Assembly: GCF_052180255.1 (NCBI RefSeq)
Contig: NZ_CP197466.1
Coordinates: forward strand, 682,001 to 746,000
Source: Paenibacillus_AM sp052180255
Lineage (GTDB): Bacteria; Bacillota; Bacilli; Paenibacillales; NBRC-103111
Direction of reading: 5' to 3'
DNA length: 64,000 nucleotides
Below are positions 9,720-17,674 of the stretch, one piece after another; position 1 is the first letter of the stretch; the number at the start of each line of letters is the position of its first letter. A model generated the notes under the pieces. That model saw nothing but the letters and a program-made list of their open reading frames with translations, ran no database searches and was not told where the DNA came from. A program made the translations under genes and the position numbers.

Positions 9720-11739
9720 AGAAAACATTATTTTAGAAATCGAAGAATCGGAAAATAAAACAAGAAAAGTGCAGCAAATTGCTGATAAGTTATTTACAGT
9801 GGGCTTAACAATGTATTCGAAGAATTATTCATTTGACTCGATTTTTTATAATTCATTTGCAACCTCGTTTCTTGACAATAATATTTCATTACATCCTGAG
9901 CAATTAAATATCATCAGCGAATTAAAAAAAAATGAAGGTGTGATATTCAGTGCTCCTACAAGCTTTGGAAAAACATTTGTTGTTTTTGAATACATAGCTA
10001 GAGAAAAACCGAAAAATGTTGTTTTAATTGTTCCTACACTTGCACTAGTTGATGAATATAACAAAAAGATTATTAAAAGGTATCAATCTACATTCAGTAA
10101 ATATAAGGTATACCTATCTCTTCATGAAGATCAGGTTTACAATTTTGATCAATATAATTTATTTATTCTTACTCATGATAGGGCTATTGAAAATGCTAAC
10201 TATTCAATTCTTGAACAAATAGATTTCCTAGTAATTGACGAAGTATATAAATTAAAAAGAAATGCACTTGATGATAGAGTACTGATTTTGAACTTGGCTT
10301 ATTTCCATTTAGTAAAAATTGCAAAAAAACATTTACTTCTAGCCCCCTTTATAAGCGGGATTCAAAATGTAGATGTCTTACAAAAGACCCCAGTATTTCA
10401 AAGAAGTGAATTTTCGCCAGTTGTAAATAAAGTAAAAACTTATGACATTATAGACGATAAAGATCGTAATTCAACAGTGATCGATATTTTGGATAAGCTG
10501 TCATTGGATGAAAAAACGATGATTTACTTTCCGGCTGTAACACAGATTTATTCTTTCGTAAAAAAACATCTGTCGAATTTCGATGATATTAATGAGAATG
10601 AGACTGAGATTAATGAATTTATTGAATGGTTAAGGGATGAAATTCATGAAGATTGGTATTTAGTAAAAGCGATGGAAAAAGGGTTCCTTGTACATAATGG
10701 TCAACTGCCATTGGGCATAAGAATTTATCAATTGGATTTATATGATAGAAAGGATTCAAATTATAGTAGGCTATTATGCACTTCAACCCTTCTTGAAGGA
10801 GTCAATACATCAGCTAAACATATAATTATTTCTAAACCCGCTAGAACTTCTGATGAAAATTTTGATGCATTCGATTTTTATAATCTAGTAGGAAGATCGG
10901 GAAGAATGTTTGAACACTATCTTGGCATTGCCCATTATATTAAAGGTCCAACAGACCCTTATTTTTCAAAAGAAGAAGCTGTAAAGAAAATTGAGTTTGA
11001 AATAACAGAAAATAGCGAGGACATTAATATCCAAACAGATAATATTGAACATGAATATGATTACTTGTTTTTTTTGAAGACGTTAGGGATTACTCATGGA
11101 GATTATAAAGAAAACATTGGTGCCAAATATAGATTTCGGACAATTCTCAGACTTTATACTAACTATTGCTCTAAGAAAAATGAGTTGTTATATGAGTTGG
11201 AATTAATGTTCAATGATGAGAAAAGAGGACGCCCCAACCTCATTCGAATCTTGTATTTCATCTTTGAAGGAAGAAATAATAAGTTGGAGTCAAGGATAAT
11301 AAATCAACTTCTTAATAAAAAAAGGCTAAAAATAAAGAAGATTATTAATGATACATTTGAGAATTCCACAATCATAGATATAGACCACATAATTACAACA
11401 ACACTGAGGTTAAAATCAAGTTATATTGAACATAATTTTTATTCAAAATTATTGATTGTAATGTATTTTATGAAATGTGAAAAAGTTGAACCAAGGTTTA
11501 TCGACATAATCGAACAAAAAGTAAAAAGCAGCATCGATTACTTATATTTCACAGAATCAAAAGCAAAAAAGATGCTTAAGGATTTAGGTTTTTATGAAAG
11601 AGATATCGAATATATTCTGAAGGTTATAGGAGATAGATTTACAGATACTTTCTCACTAAAGAACCTTTTAATAAGAAATAAATTTAAGTTAGGAAAAGTA
11701 ACGTACCTTTCAAAATATATTATCAATTCGCTAAGCTAG
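9700..11739 (+). CDS. hamB: Hachiman helicase HamB (superfamily 2)
   Basis: I chose ATG 9700 because GGAGGAG lies 4 bases upstream inside the end of hamA; an ATG at 9679 in the same frame has no such site. The 679-residue product has an LHPEQ Q-like motif (64-68), Walker A SAPTSFGKT (84-92), a Walker B box reading DEVYK (180-184) instead of DEAD/DEAH, LLCTSTLLEGVNTSAKHII near 365, and motif VI NLVGRSGRM near 395. The C-terminal third is helical. HamB is the DNA-scanning helicase that controls HamA. The gene overlaps hamA by 20 bases, so the two are translationally coupled. The assignment rests on the helicase fold plus the hamA neighbour. Confidence 0.78.
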   Translation: MRLQTVRENIILEIEESENKTRKVQQIADKLFTVGLTMYSKNYSFDSIFYNSFATSFLDNNISLHPEQLNIISELKKNEGVIFSAPTSFGKTFVVFEYIAREKPKNVVLIVPTLALVDEYNKKIIKRYQSTFSKYKVYLSLHEDQVYNFDQYNLFILTHDRAIENANYSILEQIDFLVIDEVYKLKRNALDDRVLILNLAYFHLVKIAKKHLLLAPFISGIQNVDVLQKTPVFQRSEFSPVVNKVKTYDIIDDKDRNSTVIDILDKLSLDEKTMIYFPAVTQIYSFVKKHLSNFDDINENETEINEFIEWLRDEIHEDWYLVKAMEKGFLVHNGQLPLGIRIYQLDLYDRKDSNYSRLLCTSTLLEGVNTSAKHIIISKPARTSDENFDAFDFYNLVGRSGRMFEHYLGIAHYIKGPTDPYFSKEEAVKKIEFEITENSEDINIQTDNIEHEYDYLFFLKTLGITHGDYKENIGAKYRFRTILRLYTNYCSKKNELLYELELMFNDEKRGRPNLIRILYFIFEGRNNKLESRIINQLLNKKRLKIKKIINDTFENSTIIDIDHIITTTLRLKSSYIEHNFYSKLLIVMYFMKCEKVEPRFIDIIEQKVKSSIDYLYFTESKAKKMLKDLGFYERDIEYILKVIGDRFTDTFSLKNLLIRNKFKLGKVTYLSKYIINSLS

Positions 11740-11783
11740 GATATAAATTGCTTTTATTTTTCTTTGTATGGAGTTATTAACGT

Positions 11784-12083
11784 ATGAATGGTGATTTATA
11801 TAATCTTCTTATTTCAGGAGATGAAAATGCTTGGGAATCGGATACAAAGATATTTGATTTAATATGCGAGATGGACCCGATGACTGGAAAACTGACTGAA
11901 AATATGTTTGGAATTAGTGTTAACGATGTGAAAAATATTTCTCTGAAAAAAGGTTTATTAAAAACAAAAGTGAAGATCACTTTTTCTGATGATTCAGTGA
12001 TCCTGTTTAAGCCAAATAATTTTTGCATTGGTCTGTCCAACCACAAGATGAACTTGTTAAAACTCAAGGAAATGTACAGTTGA
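11784..12083 (+). CDS. Small hypothetical protein downstream of hamAB
   Basis: A 99-residue ORF 44 bases after hamB and before a strong terminator, so probably on the hamAB transcript. The sequence (for example KKGLLKTKVKITFSDDSVILFKP) looks like alternating beta strands ending in an amphipathic helix, reminiscent of small PH-like domains such as those in bacterial membrane-associated proteins, but I do not recognise a family. The ribosome binding site is weak (GGAG about 10 bases upstream). An antisense ORF of similar length covers the same bases; the plus frame is favoured by position, strand and composition. It could be an accessory or regulator of the system, or simply a passenger. Confidence 0.5.
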   Translation: MNGDLYNLLISGDENAWESDTKIFDLICEMDPMTGKLTENMFGISVNDVKNISLKKGLLKTKVKITFSDDSVILFKPNNFCIGLSNHKMNLLKLKEMYS

Positions 12084-12107
12084 TTGAATACGCAACCCAC
12101 ACATAGT

Positions 12108-12138
12108 AAAAAGGTACTATTAAAAATAGTACCTTTTT
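12108..12138 (+). terminator. Rho-independent terminator after the hamAB unit
   Basis: AAAAAGGTACTAT pairs with ATAGTACCTTTTT around a short A-rich loop and ends in T residues. It closes the transcription unit holding hamA, hamB and the small gene. Confidence 0.85.
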
Positions 12139-12365
12139 AATTTGAATCAACATCTATTCCCTCCTGCAAATCCTTATGCACTTAATCTCAACTGTTTTAA
12201 GCTTCAGACCACCCGCAATTTAATAAATCATCGTACTCAAGTTTTTTCCTAACTACGCATTAAATGTCGGCCATTGTTGGTTTCCTATTAGCGAAGTAAG
12301 GAGGTTTTCCGAAATAAAACTAGAAAAATATCTAAGAGGCTTTTGGAAACTAAGGAGGTAGTGTT

Positions 12366-13694
12366 ATGGAAAAAGACCTGTTGGAACAGCTAAACCTATG
12401 GCATGAAGATGATGAATTTGAAAAAATAGTAGGCAAGATTGCGGAAATTCCCGAACAGGACAGAGACTATGATTTAGTCGGCCATTTAGCGAGAGCATTA
12501 AACAATCTGGAGCGTTATAATGAAGCATTGCAGCAGCTTTTGATGATCAAAACGTTAGGCGAACATGATCCTCTTTGGCATTTCCGTGTAGGTTACGCCT
12601 ACTACTACCTATCGCAATATGAGGACGCAGTAACAGCATTCGAAATAGCGAATAAACTTGATCCCGAGGATGAAGATACTTCGTTGTTATTGAAATGGAG
12701 CCGTCATGAGGTTGGCCTAACAGACCGTCAAGAGAACTCAGTGACAGTGCAGCCAAACGCAATTGCTTCGGTGAAGAATGATATTGAGGCGAATGAGATG
12801 CTTGAACAGGAAAAGGACTTTGGTTTTGCCCGGGTGTACGCTGTGGAGCTAAAATACAAGCAGCCGCCGAAGCTGGACCGAAACCTGCTTTACGAGAAGA
12901 TGGAACTTTACACGGGTAAGGTTGATCGCGGAGAACATCATCCGGATGCCGCGGGACTTGCTGTGTGGGAAGCGAACAGTCAGGAAGATCAGAATTTGCT
13001 GCATTTTTTCCATTTGAATTATATGGTTGAATATACGCAAGGCGAAATGCCGGCGCAAACCAGCTTGATGGATACAGAAAGCCACCCGGTTACGGACTAC
13101 GAGACGGCCATTCAGCAGTCCTGGCATTGGCAAGAAGCCGCTCAAGTCGTGAGTGATTGTAAGCACTCGCTGCTGTTGATCGACATGATGGCATCGGGAC
13201 TCGATCCCAAATCGCGGCTGCAGCTGTTCACCGGCTCGCTGCGGGCGGTGCTGGAAACGGCGCCTTGTGACGCCATCTATTTCCGGGAAAGCGACAAGCT
13301 CGTCGAACCTAGCGCTTATCTGGCGGCGATTGAAGAAGGAGAACTGTTATATGGTGCGCTGAACATTCGTTTTTATAATGTTGAAGGCACAGGCAGCGAC
13401 CGCCCTGAAGGTCTGATGGATTCATTGGGACTCGCCGCGCTTGGTATTCCGGATGTTCAGTGTCATTATCACGATCTGGAGCCTGATGAAGTAGCCGGAA
13501 ATTTGCTTAATATCGCCTATTATTTATTCGACCGCGGGGACGTTATTACTGACGGGGAAACAGTTGGTTTCACCGAAGAGATGCGCTGGCGCTGCGAACA
13601 CCAATACGGGCTGGCCGCACCACACCGGGTTGTCATTGATATAGATCCGGGAGAACCTTATTATGCCGGCAGACAAGGCTCAGAGCAGTCGTAA
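12366..13694 (+). CDS. TPR-repeat protein with C-terminal DUF4261 domain
   Basis: A 442-residue cytoplasmic protein with the binding site AAGGAGGT 6 bases before ATG. Residues 5-115 are tetratricopeptide-like (LVGHLARALNNLERYNEALQQL, HFRVGYAYYYLSQYEDAVTAFEIANKLDPED). After a linker near 125-150, the remainder has the conserved DUF4261 pattern (SLLLIDMMASGLDPKSRLQLF, MDSLGLAALGIPDVQCHYHDLEPDEVAGNLLNIAYYL). The function of DUF4261 is unknown. These proteins are often found in toxin-immunity or type VI/VII effector contexts, but nothing here proves this. The second half is more GC-rich than the genes on either side. Confidence 0.8.
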   Translation: MEKDLLEQLNLWHEDDEFEKIVGKIAEIPEQDRDYDLVGHLARALNNLERYNEALQQLLMIKTLGEHDPLWHFRVGYAYYYLSQYEDAVTAFEIANKLDPEDEDTSLLLKWSRHEVGLTDRQENSVTVQPNAIASVKNDIEANEMLEQEKDFGFARVYAVELKYKQPPKLDRNLLYEKMELYTGKVDRGEHHPDAAGLAVWEANSQEDQNLLHFFHLNYMVEYTQGEMPAQTSLMDTESHPVTDYETAIQQSWHWQEAAQVVSDCKHSLLLIDMMASGLDPKSRLQLFTGSLRAVLETAPCDAIYFRESDKLVEPSAYLAAIEEGELLYGALNIRFYNVEGTGSDRPEGLMDSLGLAALGIPDVQCHYHDLEPDEVAGNLLNIAYYLFDRGDVITDGETVGFTEEMRWRCEHQYGLAAPHRVVIDIDPGEPYYAGRQGSEQS

Positions 13695-13760
13695 CCAGCA
13701 GTTACCTATCCGCGATGGTGCCTATGTTGCATGTTTTAATATCACGAGTTGTTCTCACTG

Positions 13761-13802
13761 ATTACTCGTCACACGTGGAGTCCGTTGCACTGTTAGTTCA
13801 GA
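13761..13802 (+). repeat. Short intergenic repeat, copy with CACGTGGAGT core
   Basis: It contains CACGTGGAGT, then exactly 10 bases, then GTTAGT. The same core and spacing occur at 6219, 19438 and 28479. It lies between two plus-strand genes and is not followed by an obvious terminator. Confidence 0.45.
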
Positions 13803-13888
13803 ATGATGTAACCAACGGTTAAACCCGTCCTATTCCTAATAAACTCATGCTAAAAATCGAATAAAGACGTGATACAATCGGGGAAAGG

Positions 13889-14017
13889 ATGAATGGAGAA
13901 GGGAAAACCCAGATCCATCAAGCCTTTCCTCTGTTTTTGTATCAAGACATTATTCAGAATATACCGACCTTTGCTTTTGCATACATCGATGCAGGATGGT
14001 ATCCTGATCATGATTAA
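13889..14017 (+). CDS. Possible 42-aa small protein upstream of the RelA/SpoT-domain gene
   Basis: A 43-codon frame from ATG 13889 to TAA 14017 begins MNGEGKTQIHQAFPLFLY and ends FAFAYIDAGWYPDHD. GGGGA lies 4 bases upstream and a TACAAT box at 13873 could be its -10. It ends 18 bases before the GTG of the next gene, whose own AAGGAGGAG lies in the gap, so the two could be an operon. The aromatic and acidic composition is not typical of random DNA. Alternatives are a leader peptide, a small antitoxin for the downstream alarmone-synthetase-like protein, or a remnant of a longer gene. Confidence 0.35.
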   Translation: MNGEGKTQIHQAFPLFLYQDIIQNIPTFAFAYIDAGWYPDHD

Positions 14018-14035
14018 TCATAAGGAGGAGACTTT

Positions 14036-15409
14036 GTGGAATTAAAATTGTTCAATTTTATAGAGAATGTTACAGAGTATCTGGAGGATTCCAAAGATGA
14101 GTTGAATGCAGCAAGCAGAGATATACGGTTATATTTTGAAAAAGTATTAGAAGATTATAATGAAGGGTCTTTGAACGTTAATTCCAGAGTCAAATCTACA
14201 TCAAGTCTAAAAGAAAAAATTCTTCGAAGTAGCTACTATAAAAAATATACATCTCCACAGCAACTAATTTCGAGCCTGTCAGATTTAATCGGGATACGAA
14301 TTGAATGCAGATTTATTGAAGATGAAAAAGAAATATGTGAGCTACTAAAAAAACATTTTCATGAACAAGATGAAGATGGGTATTTTTACAATTCCACGAA
14401 TAAAAACATAAAATTAAAGTTGGCAGGAGAACAACCTCAACGGCAAAAAAATGGCTTTGAAATATTCAGGATAGACGGGTATTGCCAATATGAGGGTGAA
14501 AAGATCAACTTTGAATTGCAAATTAAATCTCTCGTGAATATATTCTGGGGAGAGATTGAGCACAAGGTCATCTACAAAAATAATAATTATACCTTGGGAG
14601 ACGAATTTATAAAAAGCCTAATGACGTCGATTAAGAAAAATCTCTTGATGATTGATAGTCAACTACTGGCAGTAGATAATCAAATCAATAAACAAAATTC
14701 GATTAATCCTGTCAATCGGAAACGGCAGATCCAGAAGCTGCTGTCAAAGATTATTTATGATATTTATTCATTAAAAATGGAAAATAACATTGGTCTTATC
14801 GTGGATTTTAAAGAATCCAGTGATACGATCATGAAATATATTTTTCGATCAAATAATGCGGAAGAACTAGGAGACTACAGTGAAACGTTAGTTAAGACAT
14901 TGAATAGGTTGAATGATGTCAGTCGGAATCATGTTTGCTTTACTAGTGAAATAACATTTGAGAAGGATATATATTTCCAAGATGAATTTAGCAATATGAT
15001 CGGCAGCACAATCTTAAAGTCCATCAATCGTGATTTTAATTGGAACGTATTCTTTCGAGTTTTATTTGAAATACAACCAGGCAATAATGTGGAGGATTTT
15101 GAGAATTTTATTGGATTTTTCAAGAATTTGTTGGAGGAGAATATCAACTTTGTGAAATTGCGTTCAAAATTTAGTAGTGAAGAAGCAGGTTACATTGCGA
15201 ACTTGCTTATGAAGGAAGTAGCGTACTGTTTTACGCAAATTGATTCCATTACATTTATATATGACCGTAGCATTGAAGAAATCAAGCATGTTGTAGACAA
15301 CACCATTGATTTGATCAATAGAAACATCGATTCATACCAGCAATGGGAGAAGGAACATGAAGTTTACCTGGAAATGACCGGTTCAAAATTATTATCAAGG
15401 CTCACGTAA
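14036..15409 (+). CDS. RelA/SpoT-type nucleotidyltransferase domain protein with unknown C-terminal region
   Basis: Start GTG 14036 follows AAGGAGGAG by 6 bases; the product has 457 residues. Residues 1-200 fit the (p)ppGpp synthetase fold: the ATP-binding RVKSTSSLKEKI near 57, SDLIGIRIECRF near 82-93 with the catalytic-type Asp, NFELQIKS near 160 with the second catalytic-type Glu, and WGEIEHKVIYK near 173. The usual GYRAIH-like substrate motif is not evident; GYCQYEG takes its place. Residues 210-457 are an unassigned helical region. It has no HD hydrolase or TGS domain, so it is not a housekeeping Rel. Plausible roles are an alarmone synthetase or a toxSAS/CapRel-like defence toxin. The location among defence genes favours the latter, by inference. 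Confidence 0.65.
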   Translation: MELKLFNFIENVTEYLEDSKDELNAASRDIRLYFEKVLEDYNEGSLNVNSRVKSTSSLKEKILRSSYYKKYTSPQQLISSLSDLIGIRIECRFIEDEKEICELLKKHFHEQDEDGYFYNSTNKNIKLKLAGEQPQRQKNGFEIFRIDGYCQYEGEKINFELQIKSLVNIFWGEIEHKVIYKNNNYTLGDEFIKSLMTSIKKNLLMIDSQLLAVDNQINKQNSINPVNRKRQIQKLLSKIIYDIYSLKMENNIGLIVDFKESSDTIMKYIFRSNNAEELGDYSETLVKTLNRLNDVSRNHVCFTSEITFEKDIYFQDEFSNMIGSTILKSINRDFNWNVFFRVLFEIQPGNNVEDFENFIGFFKNLLEENINFVKLRSKFSSEEAGYIANLLMKEVAYCFTQIDSITFIYDRSIEEIKHVVDNTIDLINRNIDSYQQWEKEHEVYLEMTGSKLLSRLT

Positions 15410-15440
15410 AAGCTCAAAAGATAATTTTGAGCTTTTTTTA
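15408..15440 (+). terminator. Rho-independent terminator overlapping the end of the RelA/SpoT-domain gene
   Basis: AAGCTCAAAA / TTTTGAGCTT stem with a T7 tail, starting inside the stop codon region of the preceding gene. It is the same terminator as at 6294-6327 and marks the left edge of the duplicated block. Confidence 0.8.
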
Positions 15441-15458
15441 CGAAATAAAGGGGTATAA

Positions 15459-16057
15459 ATGAGAATGTCGAATCTACTGCCAAGTGGTTTCGATCAGTTA
15501 CCGTTTTACCGCTACTATATTTTTGGAGGGAATATCCGATTAATAGAAAATTTCATTTAGAGAATGTTGGAAAAGAGGAAGACATTTACGCATCAAACGG
15601 AGAAGCTACTTCAGGATTTGGTTTGTTTGTTTTGTCTAATGAACGCATAGAATACCATTTTAGAGAGGAAGACATGAGTTTAGACGAAGCGGAGTCATAT
15701 ATCGAAAATTATTTAAATAATCTACCTGATGAAACAGTCGATGAATTATGCAAAAAAATGTGCGCTTGGAAAGATAATGTACTGACAGATTGTTATCCAG
15801 ATATGAAATGCCCAGATGGTTTGTCGGATGCTCAGGGCAGGGGTATCTTACGTTTTATTTCAGTAAGCGATATTAATATCTACAGAAATCCTTATGATAA
15901 AAATGATACCCTATTTGGAGCAAGTGTTTGGGCTGGTATGGAATGGGAATTTGAAGATGGTATTGAAATTATTATCAAAGGCAAGGAAGTTCTTGAAGTA
16001 CGTGAGTTTCTAGGTTATGGGGAACATGCAATTTGGGAAGAAAACGACTACACGTAA
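15459..16057 (+). CDS. Hypothetical protein read across a -1 frameshift (better-preserved duplicate)
   Basis: The ATG at 15459 has AAAGGGG five bases upstream and encodes MRMSNLLPSGFDQLPFYRYY and on to IRLIENF, then TAG at 15558. Just before the stop lies A AAT TTC (15548-15554), a canonical X XXY YYZ slippery heptamer. A -1 slip there continues as HLENVGKEEDIYASNG and stays open for 167 codons to TAA 16057, giving about 199 residues. The second frame alone has no plausible start before a TTG at 15623. The decayed copy at 6347 has the identical arrangement. It is either an old frameshift mutation that predates duplication or programmed frameshifting. The acidic, tryptophan-rich C-terminal part (WAGMEWEFEDGIEIIIKG) resembles small DUF6985/immunity-type proteins, but I am not certain of the family. 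Confidence 0.5.
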
Positions 16058-16311
16058 TAAGCCTTTGTAGAACTCTACTTTCCGATGCTCAGATGCACAA
16101 TCTCGATTATGGAGCCGCGAATAATTCTTAGGGTTTATAAAATATAATTTGGAGAGGTCGAGTGGAAGTGAAGTTAGATCATGCGCATATTGACGATGCC
16201 AAGAAGGTAATGAGCGTGAGCTTAAAGGGGTAATAATTTTCATATAGACACTCTGTAACGCAAGGGGACATATCAAAAAAAAATGTTTTTGATATCCTAA
16301 AAAGATTTTTT
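16058..16311. other. Gap with gene debris and a short hairpin
   Basis: The first 30 bases are the tail of the duplicated block. A 24-codon fragment from GTG 16162 (VEVKLDHAHIDDAKKV...) follows GGAGAGG and is too short to assign. A perfect 10-bp stem at 16270-16295 (ATATCAAAAA / TTTTTGATAT) follows AAGGGGACATATC, which resembles an IS end and is repeated in the same orientation near 16781. Confidence 0.4.
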
Positions 16312-16519
16312 TGTTGACACCTTGTTTACGAACATCGTCAACAAGCAATCAAATTCAAACAAAAAGAATGATACGCCATGATTAAAACCCTTGATTTACA
16401 AGGGTTTTAATCAACTAATACAGAATTAGACCAACAACTACATGTTCCCGCACACAGGTCATGTTGAATGCTGTGTGTCGCTCGTGAGAACATAGTGATT
16501 TAGAGCCACATTAACCTAA
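16312..16519 (+). repeat. Long palindromic intergenic element, copy 2 (E5)
   Basis: About 208 bases similar to 6072-6276 along its whole length. It keeps the first stem (16322-16344, one mismatch), the 13-bp stem with 7-base loop (16380-16412, same position, loop sequence changed and one pair swapped from G-C to A-T), and the ACATGTTCCCGCA box before a CATGT partner. The loop changes while the stem is kept, as expected for selection on pairing or for palindrome maintenance. It is followed by a terminator-like hairpin at about 16535. Confidence 0.6.
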
Positions 16520-16532
16520 TGTTTTTCTGTAA

Positions 16533-16566
16533 AGTTCAAGCAGTCACTTGCTTGGGCTTTTTTTTA
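16533..16566 (+). terminator. Terminator after element E5
   Basis: GTTCAAGCAAG-like bases pair imperfectly with CTTGCTTGGGC and are followed by eight T. There is no plus-strand gene immediately upstream except the duplicate gene ending at 16057, so it may end a transcript that covers E5. Confidence 0.6.
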
Positions 16567-16607
16567 TAAGTACCCGAGTTCATGGAAGATACTTGAAACT
16601 GTAGGCA

Positions 16608-16778
16608 CTAGAAATGCCATTGTTGTTTGCTCTTTTCATTCCAGGATTTCGCAGAAGCCGGTTTGCTGATACCGTATTTCTTGGTTGCAGTCTTAACACC
16701 AATTTTCCCACTCTCGACTTCACCATAGATAACGAGTTTCTCTGACGCACCATATTTTTTATTATTCCACCTGTCTAC
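16608..16778 (-). pseudogene. Remnant of an IS3-type OrfA helix-turn-helix protein
   Basis: On the minus strand the frame reads TVDRWNNKKYGASEKLVIYG then EVESGKIGVKTATKKYGISK and PASAKSWNEK before TAG at 16608. This is the helix-turn-helix of IS3-family OrfA (EVESGxIGVxxAxxKYGI, W). There is no start codon or ribosome binding site and the coiled-coil part is missing. Just upstream on the same strand is TTGATATGCTCCCCTTACGG, which looks like an IS terminal repeat. It is a truncated IS end. Confidence 0.6.
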
Positions 16779-16905
16779 CGTAAGGGGAGCATATCAATTA
16801 TCGGCAGCATTTTCTGTTACATCCACATAGTTTGCTGAGGATATATGCAACAATGATCATTGGTGGATGAAGGAATCACTCAGATCTATAGTGTTAAGAA
16901 ACCAA

Positions 16906-17652
16906 TCATTCATTTTCTTTATTCAGCAATTGCTCTGCATAGATAATACAACGTTCTGCAAATTCCAGTGATTGATCTGTTATAGGATACAGTCCAGTTG
17001 TCTCTGACGGCATTTTTCTTACTTCCCAAAACTTATTCATTAACTCTTCATTTCCATCAAATGTATCATTGGAAACTGCAATCAACTCACAACCAATCTG
17101 ATAGCCAGCTTCAGATTCAGGTAATATGCTATGCTGCTGACACCATTCAATTCTCCGTAATAGTGAAATATATTGTTGGGTGATTCGGTCGCTTTTACTA
17201 AGACTAGGAAGCACTTGTTCTAAAAAACCCTTCTCGTCATCTTCAAAATATTCAATCCATTTTTTCGAATTATGTTTGGCTGTCTGTACTAAATGTGAAA
17301 TTCGTTTCCACGATAATTCTCCCTCAAGATCAAACATGTTGATGAGCGAGGTCGTATTGGAGATGCTAGTTTTGAGCGAAGAAAGTTGTTCTTGAAGATG
17401 ATTATAGTGAGCTTTTAGTATTTCTCGGTAGGATAGCTTATCCAATAAATTCTGAATCTCTTCGAGTGGAAGCATGAGAGATTTTAGAAGTGTGATCTTT
17501 TCCAAAGTAAACAAGTTTTCTTCGGAATAGCAACGGCGTCCGCTTTCGTCCTTAAAGCTAGGTGTAAGGAGCCCAATTTGATCATAATAGCGAAGTGTTC
17601 TTACAGAAACATTGCTTTGTTTGGATACTTGTCCTGTTGTCCAATGACTCAT
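16906..17652 (-). CDS. MerR-family transcriptional regulator
   Basis: 248 residues. The N-terminal winged helix is typical: TTGQVSKQSNVSVRTLRYYD, QIGLLTPSFKDESGRRCYS, LEKITLLKSLMLPLEEI. A long coiled-coil dimerisation helix follows (LQEQLSSLKTSISNTTSLINM, residues 85-110). The C-terminal half (about 130 residues) is helical with several Trp and Tyr, like the TipAS/Mta-type drug-binding domains, suggesting a small-molecule effector. It is divergent from the CPBP protease gene, and the shared intergenic space has a MerR-type promoter facing that gene, so it probably activates the neighbour and represses or activates itself. Confidence 0.88.
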   Translation of the reverse strand: MSHWTTGQVSKQSNVSVRTLRYYDQIGLLTPSFKDESGRRCYSEENLFTLEKITLLKSLMLPLEEIQNLLDKLSYREILKAHYNHLQEQLSSLKTSISNTTSLINMFDLEGELSWKRISHLVQTAKHNSKKWIEYFEDDEKGFLEQVLPSLSKSDRITQQYISLLRRIEWCQQHSILPESEAGYQIGCELIAVSNDTFDGNEELMNKFWEVRKMPSETTGLYPITDQSLEFAERCIIYAEQLLNKENE

Positions 17653-17674
17653 GATATTCCTCCAAAAAAAATGC

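Noticed and set aside
11777..12100. 107-codon minus-strand ORF opposite the small gene after hamB
   Set aside because: No ribosome binding site and it would read into the hamB terminator. The plus-strand ORF follows the operon direction.
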